From: Phaeocystidibacter marisrubri
GTDB taxonomy: Bacteria; Bacteroidota; Bacteroidia; Flavobacteriales; Schleiferiaceae
Length of the DNA: 64,000 nucleotides
NCBI RefSeq assembly: GCF_008933165.1
Contig: NZ_WBVQ01000002.1
Coordinates: 891,569-955,568 of the forward strand
Direction of reading: 5' to 3'
The notes beneath the pieces were generated by a model. That model made no database searches. It was not told where the DNA came from and was given only the letters and a program-made list of their open reading frames with translations. Shown here one piece after another: positions 28,012 to 35,933 of this stretch. Within the stretch, counting starts at the first letter, position 1. Each line of letters opens with the position of its first letter. The position numbers were made by a program, and so were the translations under genes.

Positions 28012-28875
28012 ATGATTCGATCGATGACAGGCTTTGGGAAGGCGGTTGCGCAGCTTCCCGGTAAAAAAGTAAGTATTGAGATTAAGAGCTTGAACAGCAA
28101 GGGGCTCGACCTCAATCTACGTCTCCCTTCTTCCCACCGTGAAATGGAAGTTGAAATCCGCGATGTATTGGCATCTGGCGTGATTAGAGGAAAAGCCGAC
28201 ATCTCTTTCTTTGTGGAATTGACAGGTGCTGAAGAAGCACCAGCCATCAACGCTGAAATTGTAAAGGGCTACGTTCGTCAGTTGAACACTATTGCTCGCG
28301 AATTGGGCCTGGAGAGCGATGTCCTCTCCCTTGCTATGCGTATGCCGGACGCCCTGAAGAATGAGCCAAAAGAGATTTCTGAGGACGAGCGTGCAAGCAT
28401 TCTGCAAACACTCAACGAAGCCATTGAGCAGTTTAACGGTTTCCGCCTTCGCGAAGGAGAGCACTTGCAAAATGATTTAACTGGTAACATCAACACGATA
28501 CGAGATCTCCTTTCTAAAGTACCTCAATACGAGAGCGAACGCATTACCACTACTCGCGAACGAATGATGAAAGCTTTGGAAGCCCTGGAGGCCAAGGTGG
28601 ATGAAAATCGATTCGAACAAGAACTCGTTTTCTACCTAGAGAAATACGATGTAAACGAGGAAAAAGTACGCCTATCGGGTCACCTTGATCACTTTGAAGA
28701 ATCGCTTCGCGAAAGCGGTGTTCACGGCAGAAAACTCGGCTTTATTAGTCAAGAGATTGGCAGAGAAATTAACACTCTTGGCTCTAAAGCGAACCATGTA
28801 GAAATGCAAAAGCTCGTGGTAGGCATGAAGGAAGAATTGGAGAAAATCAAAGAACAAGTACTCAATGTTCTCTAA
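28012..28875 (+). CDS. yicC: YicC family endoribonuclease
   Basis: A 287-residue protein. The start MIRSMTGFGKA is the family's hallmark N-terminus; the longer frame (27 extra codons from 27931) is rejected because it precedes the promoter-like box and is unrelated in sequence. YicC-N is followed by the C-terminal DUF1732 part ending GREINTLGSKANHVEMQKLVVGMKEELEKIKEQVLNV. YicC proteins are RNases known in E. coli to act on RyhB sRNA. It overlaps gmk by 11 bases, the conserved yicC-gmk order of Bacteroidota. Confidence 0.92.
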   Translation: MIRSMTGFGKAVAQLPGKKVSIEIKSLNSKGLDLNLRLPSSHREMEVEIRDVLASGVIRGKADISFFVELTGAEEAPAINAEIVKGYVRQLNTIARELGLESDVLSLAMRMPDALKNEPKEISEDERASILQTLNEAIEQFNGFRLREGEHLQNDLTGNINTIRDLLSKVPQYESERITTTRERMMKALEALEAKVDENRFEQELVFYLEKYDVNEEKVRLSGHLDHFEESLRESGVHGRKLGFISQEIGREINTLGSKANHVEMQKLVVGMKEELEKIKEQVLNVL

Positions 28876-29437
28876 GGGAAAACTCGTCATATTTTCTGCT
28901 CCTTCAGGATCGGGGAAATCCACTTTAGTCAATCATTTGCTAAAGGAGTACCCGAAACTTCAGTTTTCTATCTCTGCAACCAGTAGAGCGCCCAGAGGCG
29001 AAGAAAAACACGGAGAGCACTACTACTTTTTATCCCCAGAAGAATTTCGCACTCGAATTGAAGCTGCTGAATTCCTAGAATGGGAGGAAGTATATGAAGG
29101 AACGTATTACGGGACACTTCGCTCCGAAGTCAGTCGAATTTGGGACGCAGGTGGACATGTCGCATTTGACATTGATGTGGTAGGCGGATTGAACCTCAAG
29201 AAACACTTTGGCAAACGCGCATTAGCGGTTTATGTAAAGGTTGCTTCCATGGAAATTCTAGAACAACGCCTGCGCGGTAGAGGAACCGACAGCGAAGAGA
29301 AGATTGCACAACGCCTGGCTAAGGCCGAAGAAGAGTCACTTCGCGAACCAGAGTTTGATACGGTTATTCTTAACGACGATCTCGATAGAGCTTGCACTGA
29401 AGTATCCGAAGTGGTGGGCGCATTTCTAAATCAATAG
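28865..29437 (+). CDS. gmk: Guanylate kinase
   Basis: A 190-residue kinase converting GMP and ATP to GDP and ADP, essential for guanine nucleotide supply. The P-loop is APSGSGKST (residues 12-20); SATSRAPRGEEKHGEHYYF is the GMP-binding region, with the following LEWEEVYEGTYYGT and DIDVVGGLNLK. Length and all motifs are standard. It overlaps yicC at its start by 11 bases, and nadD follows within 3 bases. Confidence 0.96.
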   Translation: MFSKGKLVIFSAPSGSGKSTLVNHLLKEYPKLQFSISATSRAPRGEEKHGEHYYFLSPEEFRTRIEAAEFLEWEEVYEGTYYGTLRSEVSRIWDAGGHVAFDIDVVGGLNLKKHFGKRALAVYVKVASMEILEQRLRGRGTDSEEKIAQRLAKAEEESLREPEFDTVILNDDLDRACTEVSEVVGAFLNQ

Positions 29438-29439
29438 TG

Positions 29440-30018
29440 ATGGCAAAGCACGTTGGACTTTATTTTGGAACGTTCAATCCCGTGCACATTGGGCACATGA
29501 TTATTGCCCAGTTCATGCTAGAACACAGCAGCATGGACGAGCTGTGGTTTATGGTTACCCCACACAATCCACACAAAAAGAAAAGCTCTTTGCTCGATGA
29601 TAGACAGCGCCTTCACATGGTAGAGCTAGCCATAGACGATCACGTTTCTATGAAAGCATCCGACGAAGAGTTTCACTTACCTCAGCCAAGCTATACCATC
29701 ACCACGCTGGCGCATTTGCGGGAAAAATATCCCGATAAAACATTCTCGCTCATCATGGGAATGGACAATTTGCAGAGCTTTCACAAGTGGAAAAATCACG
29801 AGCGCATTATTGAACAACACGACATCTACGTCTATCCTCGTCCGGGGTACGACGGTGGACTTTTTGGAGATCATCCCAAGGTTCACATCATTCCTGCTCC
29901 AAACATGGAATTGTCGTCTACCCAAATTCGAAATGCCCTCAAATCTGGCAAGAACGTTTCCTTTATGCTGCCTCAACGCGTTTGGGATTACCTCGACTCC
30001 AATACGTATTACAAGTAA
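29440..30018 (+). CDS. nadD: Nicotinate-nucleotide adenylyltransferase
   Basis: A 192-residue nucleotidyltransferase that adenylates nicotinate mononucleotide in NAD synthesis. Motif GLYFGTFNPVHIGHM carries the (T/H)xGH signature, and MELSSTQIRNAL is the C-terminal ISSTxIR motif; FSLIMGMDNLQSFHKWKNH is typical of NadD. I use the ATG at 29440 rather than the GTG directly before it that overlaps the gmk stop. Third gene of the yicC-gmk-nadD operon. Confidence 0.94.
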   Translation: MAKHVGLYFGTFNPVHIGHMIIAQFMLEHSSMDELWFMVTPHNPHKKKSSLLDDRQRLHMVELAIDDHVSMKASDEEFHLPQPSYTITTLAHLREKYPDKTFSLIMGMDNLQSFHKWKNHERIIEQHDIYVYPRPGYDGGLFGDHPKVHIIPAPNMELSSTQIRNALKSGKNVSFMLPQRVWDYLDSNTYYK

Positions 30019-30109
30019 ACGAGACTGACGTCAGCGGCAAGCATCAGCCACCCTTTTCTAAAAATCACGGATACGCCAAACCCTTGATATTTCTACCTAT
30101 ATTGATGGT

Positions 30110-30562
30110 ATGGATGCACAAACTGTAAAAATCGCCCTTCTCATCGTTCACCTTGGCCTTTTGATTTTGGCCGTTCAACGAAAGCACAGAACCAGCCTTA
30201 TATACATATCAATACTCACTGTTGGAATGGCTCTTTCTTTGGGCAATAGCACATTGAGCACTCTTGCCTTTTACATTGTAACCACCGCCAGTGCACTCTT
30301 TGGCTATTACGGACTGAACGGAAAGGATGTAGATCCCAAATGGAAATGGCCGATTACGCTCACCGGCTTTTACATTTTGCTAGTTGGCATTTTCCAATCG
30401 GGCCACCTTCAGGGCATGATGATCGTTTACTACCTCTCCATCATTCCTATCGCCTTTTGGCTTTACGCCACTAGCAGAGGATTTTTTAGAGCTCCCCAGT
30501 GGACGTTTACTACGGCCATCAACGTGGTTTTACTCTACCAATTCTCTCGTTTACTCTTCTGA
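30110..30562 (+). CDS. Integral membrane protein, unknown function
   Basis: A 150-residue protein with about five hydrophobic helices (ALLIVHLGLLILAV, LIYISILTVGMALSLG, TLAFYIVTTASALFGYYGL, ITLTGFYILLVGIF, MMIVYYLSIIPIAFWLYA) and few charged residues. It has no Cys or motif I recognise. It might be a small permease or a membrane sensor; no function is assigned. It begins about 90 bases after nadD. Confidence 0.65.
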   Translation: MDAQTVKIALLIVHLGLLILAVQRKHRTSLIYISILTVGMALSLGNSTLSTLAFYIVTTASALFGYYGLNGKDVDPKWKWPITLTGFYILLVGIFQSGHLQGMMIVYYLSIIPIAFWLYATSRGFFRAPQWTFTTAINVVLLYQFSRLLF

Positions 30563-30589
30563 GGAATAAAAAAATTGATTCTTTTTTTA

Positions 30590-30610
30590 CTGCGCAAATA
30601 GATTGCGCAG
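30590..30610 (+). promoter_or_regulatory. 8-bp inverted repeat upstream of rtcB, possible operator
   Basis: CTGCGCAA-N5-TTGCGCAG, a perfect inverted repeat directly after a T7 run, about 10 bases before TACTTGC (a one-base-shortened -7-like sequence at 30621). There is no T-run after it in either direction, so it is not a standard terminator. Its place just upstream of the promoter fits a repressor or activator site. Confidence 0.45.
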
Positions 30611-30646
30611 AAGCGTCGGATACTTGCATCATAAATCAATTACACG

Positions 30647-32017
30647 ATGGAAGTAACAGGTGAAACACTCATCCAACTCGGGTTCAATCCGGGAAAATGG
30701 TTCTCAGAAGCCATTACACATGCCAATGCACATCAACTCAGCGGCGATGCACTTGTCAAGTACTTGAAGAGTGTGGAGCCTGAGTACATCTCACTATTGG
30801 ACGAAGCGCGACCGTTCCACATGAACCTTCGCGCAGAAGAAGAAGGTGAAATTGACAATGTTGAAAAGGTGCGTGCCACCATGGATGCCCTCATGCGGAT
30901 TCCTACCACCATTGAAGGTGCGGTAATGCCAGATGCTTGTCCAACAGGCGGCTTGGGTCAAATTCCGGTAGGTGGCGTTGTGTCTACGAAAAACGCAATC
31001 CATCCCAACATGCACAGTGCAGATATTTGCTGCTCTGTCATGATGACCAATTTTGGTCATACCGATCCAAAAACGGTGTTAGACACGGTTCATGCCCTCA
31101 CGCATTTTGGTCCAGGTGGACGAAAGGATCCGTTTGCCTTGGAGGTTGAGCTTGAAAATAAATTGCGCAGCAACCGATTCACCAACAACGAGCGCGCATT
31201 GAACTTTAGCAAATCGCACTTGGGTACGCAAGGAGATGGAAACCACTTCACCTTTGTCGGTAGATCGGCGCAAACTGGTGAAACCATCATGGTGACACAT
31301 CACGGGAGTAGAGGTTTGGGAGCCGCGGTTTTCACTAAAGGGATGAAAACGGCTGAAGAATTCCGCAGGGAAATCTCGCCTGAAACGCCGAAGCACAACG
31401 CTTGGATTCCTTACGATACCGATGAAGGGAAGGAGTACTGGGAAGCTTTGCAATGGGTTCGCGAGTGGACTAAGCTCAACCATACGGTGTTGCACGAGGC
31501 AACGGCAAGGTCGTTAAACCACGATCCGAGCTTGCGCTTCTGGAATGAACACAACTTCATTTTCAAGGAAGATGATGTGTTCTACCATGCAAAAGGAGCA
31601 ACGCCATTGGACGACAAGTTTGTTCCGGATTCACACGAGCAATTACGACTCATCCCGCTCAACATGCGAGAGCCCGTTTTGATTGTAAAAGGAAATACAA
31701 CGGCAAATAACATGGGATTTGCTCCGCATGGTGCAGGACGAAACATTTCGCGATCAGAGCACCGAAGGAGAAACTCCGACCGAACACCGGAGGAGATCTT
31801 CGCTACAGAAACCAAAGGGCTTGACGTTCGTTTCTACCACGATGAAATTGACATTACGGAATTGCCAACGGCCTACAAAAACGCCGCTACCGTAAAAGCT
31901 CAAATGACAGAATTTGGTTTGGGAACCGTAGTGGATGAAATCCTTCCTTACGGTTGCATCATGGCGGGTAACTGGCAAAAAAACGCGCCGTGCAAGAGAA
32001 AGAACAGAAGAAGATAA
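30647..32017 (+). CDS. rtcB: RtcB family RNA-splicing ligase
   Basis: A 456-residue RNA ligase joining 2',3'-cyclic phosphate or 3'-phosphate ends to 5'-OH ends with GTP and Mn2+. Motifs seen: HSADICCSV (D126, C128/C129, the metal site; canonical proteins have DIGCG), GTQGDGNHF, HHGSRGLG, AKGATPL and the guanylylation motif NMGFAPHGAGRNISR. It has an extra N-terminal part (LGFNPGKWFSEA) typical of the branch found in Bacteroidota. It may act in tRNA or rRNA repair; no archease gene is nearby. A hairpin follows the gene. Confidence 0.9.
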   Translation: MEVTGETLIQLGFNPGKWFSEAITHANAHQLSGDALVKYLKSVEPEYISLLDEARPFHMNLRAEEEGEIDNVEKVRATMDALMRIPTTIEGAVMPDACPTGGLGQIPVGGVVSTKNAIHPNMHSADICCSVMMTNFGHTDPKTVLDTVHALTHFGPGGRKDPFALEVELENKLRSNRFTNNERALNFSKSHLGTQGDGNHFTFVGRSAQTGETIMVTHHGSRGLGAAVFTKGMKTAEEFRREISPETPKHNAWIPYDTDEGKEYWEALQWVREWTKLNHTVLHEATARSLNHDPSLRFWNEHNFIFKEDDVFYHAKGATPLDDKFVPDSHEQLRLIPLNMREPVLIVKGNTTANNMGFAPHGAGRNISRSEHRRRNSDRTPEEIFATETKGLDVRFYHDEIDITELPTAYKNAATVKAQMTEFGLGTVVDEILPYGCIMAGNWQKNAPCKRKNRRR

Positions 32018-32031
32018 CACGTGTTGATGGC

Positions 32032-32060
32032 CCCCGGGGAGAATAGGCTCCTCGGGGTTT
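32032..32060 (+). terminator. Rho-independent terminator after rtcB
   Basis: CCCCGGGGAG and CTCCTCGGGG pair over 10 bp with one G-U and a 6-nt loop, followed by TTT only. It lies in the gap between rtcB and the convergent deacetylase gene. Confidence 0.6.
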
Positions 32061-32067
32061 GAGAGTT

Positions 32068-32685
32068 CTACCTCATCGGTAGCGCTTCGCTGACCCACCC
32101 CTTTTCGCGAATGTACTTCAACACAATGGGCAAGGCATCTTTCAAATTGGGCCACGCTTTCACACTGTCGTGAAACACGACAATATCACCAGGCCTCAAG
32201 GTCTTGGTCACATTCAATGCACACTGTTCCGCAGAGATAGCCTGATCGTAATCACCAGAAATGATGGTCCACATGATAATCTTGAATTTCTTGCTCAAGA
32301 CCTTTGCTTTCCGGGGAGAAATTCTGCCGTAAGGAGGTCGGAAAAGCGGACTATTCACTACATCCGCAGCTTGGTAGACATCCTCCAAATAATCGGTCTT
32401 ATCTACCTTCCAACCATTCACGTGATTCTGGGTATGATGCCCCACATGATGACCTGCTTGCTTCACTCTTTCCCAAATCTCAGGATGCGCTTCCACATTC
32501 TTCCCAATTCCAAAAAAAGTAGCTCTGAAATTATAGTCTTCCAACATCGAAAGGACTTCCTCGGTAATTTCAGGTGTAGGTCCATCATCAAAAGTGAGAA
32601 ACACCTCTTTCTTGGCGGATGGAACTCTCCAAACCATGGTGCCATAAGGGAGTCGTAGAAAAGACGGCAATCTTGGAATCAGCAT
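32068..32685 (-). CDS. Polysaccharide deacetylase (NodB domain)
   Basis: A 205-residue family-4 carbohydrate esterase. Motifs: TFDDGP (metal Asp and base), HHTQNH (the HxxxH metal site), RPPYGR, and the late HDS motif in IVVFHDSVKAW. These enzymes remove N- or O-acetyl groups from peptidoglycan, chitin-like or exopolysaccharides. No signal peptide is visible; the N-terminus MLIPRLPSFLRLPYG is typical of Bacteroidota members. It converges with rtcB; the exact substrate is not predictable. Confidence 0.88.
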   Translation of the reverse strand: MLIPRLPSFLRLPYGTMVWRVPSAKKEVFLTFDDGPTPEITEEVLSMLEDYNFRATFFGIGKNVEAHPEIWERVKQAGHHVGHHTQNHVNGWKVDKTDYLEDVYQAADVVNSPLFRPPYGRISPRKAKVLSKKFKIIMWTIISGDYDQAISAEQCALNVTKTLRPGDIVVFHDSVKAWPNLKDALPIVLKYIREKGWVSEALPMR

Positions 32686-32776
32686 ACGCGAATCTTTACA
32701 TCGAAGGTAAGGGAAATTGATCGATGGTGTAGAGTATATCGTGCAGCCATTGTAATTTGCACCCTCTCAATTCGAC

Positions 32777-33961
32777 ATGATGAAAAATCTACTCGCCCTA
32801 TCTCTAGCCTTCGTTTTCAGCTTTGTATCCAAAGCGCAAGACACCACAGAACTAGAACATAAAATACATGAATTCGGCCGTGAAATGGAGGATTCATTGT
32901 ACGCACTCAACAGCGATTTCATGAAAGACCACATGGATCTTTCTCGTTTTGTCGATACCGTTATGCATCAATTTGAAGAGAAATTAGTTGAGGATATCGA
33001 ACTTCCGCTAAGCATGATGAAAGGCATGTTAGTCACGAGCTTGTCGAACGACTTTACCATTGCCAATGAAATTGTAGGTACTATTGACGCGGGCGGAGAT
33101 TATCGCTATATCCACTATTTCCAAAAAGGCGGAACCTACTACTTGGTTTATCGCCTGTCGAATATTGAATCGGCCTTTGCTTATCACTTGCTTCCTCTCG
33201 ATGTATCCGATGAAGAGGATATTCAAATTTACAATATCTATACGTCCATGACTGGAGAGAACATCTCTGAAACCATGGCCGATGCGATGGCTGCAAACAT
33301 GATTCAACGCCAAGGCTCTGCACAAATGAGGGCTGAAGTCGCGAAACTAAAAGAAGCCCAAACACTGGCAGTATTTGACCCCAAGGCCGCCGTTCAAATG
33401 CTCAATGAAATTGAAGGGCCAATTCGATCAACCTCCTTTTATTCAACCATTGCAAAGGAAATTCAACGAATTGCTCACCCTGAAGAAATTCACGAAGAGC
33501 AACTGGCCATCATTGAAAGCGGAGGTCCAATATCCTTGCATCAAGCACAAATTGGACTCGCGTATTGGGCAGAGCTTGGAGACACTTTGAATACCAAAAT
33601 TTTGGGTGATACCATTCGCACTTGGGTTGGAAAAGATCCTTACTTACTACTTTACGAAGGCGTTGCCTCTGAAGCGGCTGGTGATTTTAACAAAGCCATC
33701 CCACTTTTCCAAGAATGCATCGAAAAGACCAATGTAGATCCTTTCCCTATTCGTTACATGCTTAGCGTGGTATACATTGAAAAAGGAGAGCCGAAAAACG
33801 CCTGTACGGAATTTGGAAAGATTCTCCTAGATTACTGCTTATGGCCAGAAGATCTTGTTGAGATTTATGAAGATTATCCAGATTTCGTAAAGTCGGACGC
33901 CTACGCTACTTGGGAAGAAAAATTCCTACGAACACATTATCCCGACTATTTCGAGAAGTAA
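32777..33961 (+). CDS. Secreted protein with helical repeats, unknown function
   Basis: A 394-residue protein with signal peptide (LLALSLAFVFSFVSKAQ, cleavage after KAQ). The first half holds beta-type elements (YIHYFQKGGTYYLVYR). The second half is helix-rich with TPR-like repeats (YEGVASEAAGDFNKAIPLFQ; YMLSVVYIEKGEPKNACTEF). This suggests a periplasmic protein-binding role. It is preceded by TAATTTG (near 32750), a -7-like sequence. Its end overlaps the convergent EamA gene by 16 bases. No family name is available. Confidence 0.7.
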   Translation: MMKNLLALSLAFVFSFVSKAQDTTELEHKIHEFGREMEDSLYALNSDFMKDHMDLSRFVDTVMHQFEEKLVEDIELPLSMMKGMLVTSLSNDFTIANEIVGTIDAGGDYRYIHYFQKGGTYYLVYRLSNIESAFAYHLLPLDVSDEEDIQIYNIYTSMTGENISETMADAMAANMIQRQGSAQMRAEVAKLKEAQTLAVFDPKAAVQMLNEIEGPIRSTSFYSTIAKEIQRIAHPEEIHEEQLAIIESGGPISLHQAQIGLAYWAELGDTLNTKILGDTIRTWVGKDPYLLLYEGVASEAAGDFNKAIPLFQECIEKTNVDPFPIRYMLSVVYIEKGEPKNACTEFGKILLDYCLWPEDLVEIYEDYPDFVKSDAYATWEEKFLRTHYPDYFEK

Positions 33962-34848
33962 CCCTTTTTGTAGAAATTGGCGAGATACACCCCCACAAAG
34001 ATGAGCCCGGCGGATCCAATGAGACGCCAAGACAACTCATCGGTACCCAACATCAATGCAAAAATTGTTGCGAAGAAAGGTTGAAGGTAGATGTACGCAC
34101 TTACAGTTGTACTCGATACCGTCTTCATGGCATAGAGGTTAAATAGGTACGCGAAGAATGTGGTAAAGAGCACCACAAATCCCGCTTTCCAGTAAATGTC
34201 GATGGTCCATGAGCTCCAAGGCGCACTAACTAACTCTACCGCCCCAAAGGGCAGCACGTAAACAAAACCCAAAAGGAACACCCACTTCACAACTTGAATA
34301 GCAGGATACTTTGCCATCAGTGGTTTTACCACAATGAGGTATAAGCCGTAGGAAGTTGCATTGATAAACACCAAGATATTTCCCAAGGAAGTGTTATCGT
34401 TCAACAAGTCCACTTCACCCTTTCCAGAAATCAGCCAACCAGCACCAACTGCACCGAGTAGAATTCCAACCATCTTTGCCCATCCCAATGATTCCTTCAG
34501 CAAGAGTGCAGAAAGCAGCATTACAACGATGGGATTCACCGTCATGATAATAGATGCATTAATCGGCGTGGTTCGTTGCAGTCCTTCAAAAAACATGATT
34601 TGATTGAGTGCAACACCAAATAGTCCAGCCAGAGCAAAACGCCAATAGTCGCCCCTTTCAATTTTCACAGATTTCGACGAACGATGAAACAACCAGAACA
34701 ACAGAGTTGCACCCATTGCTCGGAGTAAAATAAATCCTCGTGGTTCTAAAAATCCATCCATCACATCTTTGGCGAGGATGTAATTCGCACCGTAGATCAT
34801 GGCTACGGACAAAAGGGCCAAATGGGCCAGCTTGAGGTCTTTGGTCAT
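33946..34848 (-). CDS. EamA/DMT family transporter
   Basis: A 300-residue protein with about ten hydrophobic helices arranged as two EamA repeats (first from LLSVAMIYGANYILAK, second from NILVFINATSYGLYLIVV). Members of the drug/metabolite transporter superfamily export amino acids, nucleotides or similar metabolites; the substrate is unknown. It starts one base after the stop of the upstream ArsC/Spx-like gene on the same strand, so both are in one operon. Confidence 0.87.
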   Translation of the reverse strand: MTKDLKLAHLALLSVAMIYGANYILAKDVMDGFLEPRGFILLRAMGATLLFWLFHRSSKSVKIERGDYWRFALAGLFGVALNQIMFFEGLQRTTPINASIIMTVNPIVVMLLSALLLKESLGWAKMVGILLGAVGAGWLISGKGEVDLLNDNTSLGNILVFINATSYGLYLIVVKPLMAKYPAIQVVKWVFLLGFVYVLPFGAVELVSAPWSSWTIDIYWKAGFVVLFTTFFAYLFNLYAMKTVSSTTVSAYIYLQPFFATIFALMLGTDELSWRLIGSAGLIFVGVYLANFYKKGYFSK

Positions 34849-34849
34849 T

Positions 34850-35203
34850 CTATCTCTCTAAGGCTTCTGCGGCTTTGGCCACATCAGCTTTTCCATTGCC
34901 GATGAAAATCTCATCGTCCACTATAACAACCGGACGCTTTAAAAAGGTTTCCTCTTCCAAGATATATTTGCGGTAATCCGCTTCGGTGAGATTCATGTCC
35001 TTCAATCCAAGCGATTTATACTTCATCGCTCTTCTTGAAAACAAAGGCTCATACCCCCCTGCCAATTTTGCCATGTGATCAATCTCCTCTTCCGTGATTT
35101 TATCATTTCTGATATCTCGCATCTCAACGCCTTCGGTATTCCATTCACGAATCAATCGAACACAAGTTGAACACGTTGGAAGGTGAAAGATGGTTTTCTT
35201 CAT
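34850..35203 (-). CDS. ArsC/Spx-family thioredoxin-fold protein
   Basis: A 117-residue protein with the N-terminal motif LPTCSTCVRL (C11, C14), and the family's C-terminal TEADYRKYILEEETFLKRPVV-like region with the conserved RP. Arsenate reductases and Spx/MgsR-type redox regulators share this fold; arsenate activity would need further Arg residues (an RR pair is seen at SRRAMKYK) and cannot be decided here. First gene of an operon with the EamA transporter. Confidence 0.8.
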   Translation of the reverse strand: MKKTIFHLPTCSTCVRLIREWNTEGVEMRDIRNDKITEEEIDHMAKLAGGYEPLFSRRAMKYKSLGLKDMNLTEADYRKYILEEETFLKRPVVIVDDEIFIGNGKADVAKAAEALER

Positions 35204-35217
35204 GACATACTTTTTGG

Positions 35218-35225
35218 CAAAGATA
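35218..35225 (-). promoter_or_regulatory. Candidate -7 box (TAtcTTTG, minus strand) for the arsC-like operon
   Basis: Exact TAnnTTTG match on the minus strand, 14 bases upstream of the start at 35203. Confidence 0.5.
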
Positions 35226-35333
35226 GAGAGAATGAGGCTTCAGACTCCACAGCTCCAAGTCCCCTGAACCTAGTACTAGAATCCTCATACATTTCGACAA
35301 AATAACCTCATCAATAGTGTAGTATAATTCACT

Positions 35334-35353
35334 TATCGACACATTATGTGATA
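35334..35353 (+). promoter_or_regulatory. Candidate HipB operator upstream of hipBST
   Basis: TATC-N12-GATA, with an inner perfect CACAT-T-ATGTG palindrome. E. coli HipB binds TATCC-N8-GGATA; here the TATC/GATA half-sites are kept with two bases more between them. The site ends 10 bases before the -7 box, placing it over the -33 region, as expected for autorepression. Confidence 0.5.
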
Positions 35354-35362
35354 GATTTCCTG

Positions 35363-35370
35363 TATATTTG
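35363..35370 (+). promoter_or_regulatory. Candidate -7 box (TAtaTTTG) for hipBST
   Basis: Exact TAnnTTTG match, 17 bases before the hipB ATG. Confidence 0.55.
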
Positions 35371-35387
35371 TCAAAAAGAGCAATACA

Positions 35388-35600
35388 ATGCACTTAACCG
35401 AGATAACCAAAGCACTCGTTGAAAAGAGGAAAATTCTGGGCATAACTCAGGAAAGATTAGCTCTTATTACGGGAATAAGTGCGCGGACCATCAAAGAATT
35501 AGAGCGGGGCAAAGGAAACCCCTCGTTCGATACGCTCTTCAAAATTGCAGATACACTGGGGATGGAAATCAGAGTTGAAACGAAGCTTCCCAACCACTAA
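35388..35600 (+). CDS. hipB: HipB-like XRE-family antitoxin and repressor
   Basis: A 70-residue helix-turn-helix protein of the Xre/Cro type. The HTH is at about residues 20-45 (ITQERLALITGISARTIKELERGKGNPS), followed by DTLFKIADTLGMEIRVE. In hipA-type modules HipB binds the promoter DNA and represses the operon. It has no C-terminal extension. First gene of a three-gene unit; hipS starts 6 bases after its stop, consistent with one mRNA. Confidence 0.9.
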   Translation: MHLTEITKALVEKRKILGITQERLALITGISARTIKELERGKGNPSFDTLFKIADTLGMEIRVETKLPNH

Positions 35601-35606
35601 TAAAAA

Positions 35607-35933
35607 ATGAGAAAGGCACGGGTATATAGAAATGGGCAATTCGCTGGAGTGTTAACCGAGCACAACCGCAAGCTTTATACTTTTGAGTATACCGACGAAT
35701 GGATCAGTAATCGCAACCTCCCTCCGATTAGCCTTACTTTGCCCAAGTCTCAAAAAAGGCATACATCTCCCTATCTCTTTCCCTTCTTCTTTAACATGCT
35801 CACCGAAGGAGTTAACCGAAAATTTCAAGCTCGACAATTGAAGATTGACGAAGCCGATGATTTTGGAATGCTCCTAGCTCTGTCAGGCAACGACAGGGTA
35901 GGTGCGGTATCTATCAAAGAGTTCGTAGAATGA
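35607..35933 (+). CDS. hipS: HipS, separate HipA N-subdomain-1 protein (antitoxin)
   Basis: A 108-residue protein that matches only the N-terminal subdomain (couple_hipA) of HipA kinases: YRNGQFAGVLTE, NLPPISLTLP, FFFNMLTEGVNRKF, DDFGMLLALSGNDRVGAVSI. In fused HipA this part is joined to the kinase; here it is a gene of its own. In the split hipBST module of E. coli O127 the corresponding HipS protein is the antitoxin. The stop overlaps the hipT ATG (ATGA), so the pair is translationally coupled. Confidence 0.88.
   Translation: MRKARVYRNGQFAGVLTEHNRKLYTFEYTDEWISNRNLPPISLTLPKSQKRHTSPYLFPFFFNMLTEGVNRKFQARQLKIDEADDFGMLLALSGNDRVGAVSIKEFVE

Noticed and set aside
32170..32658. Long open frame antisense to the deacetylase
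   Set aside because: The minus strand carries all NodB motifs, so the plus frame is a shadow.
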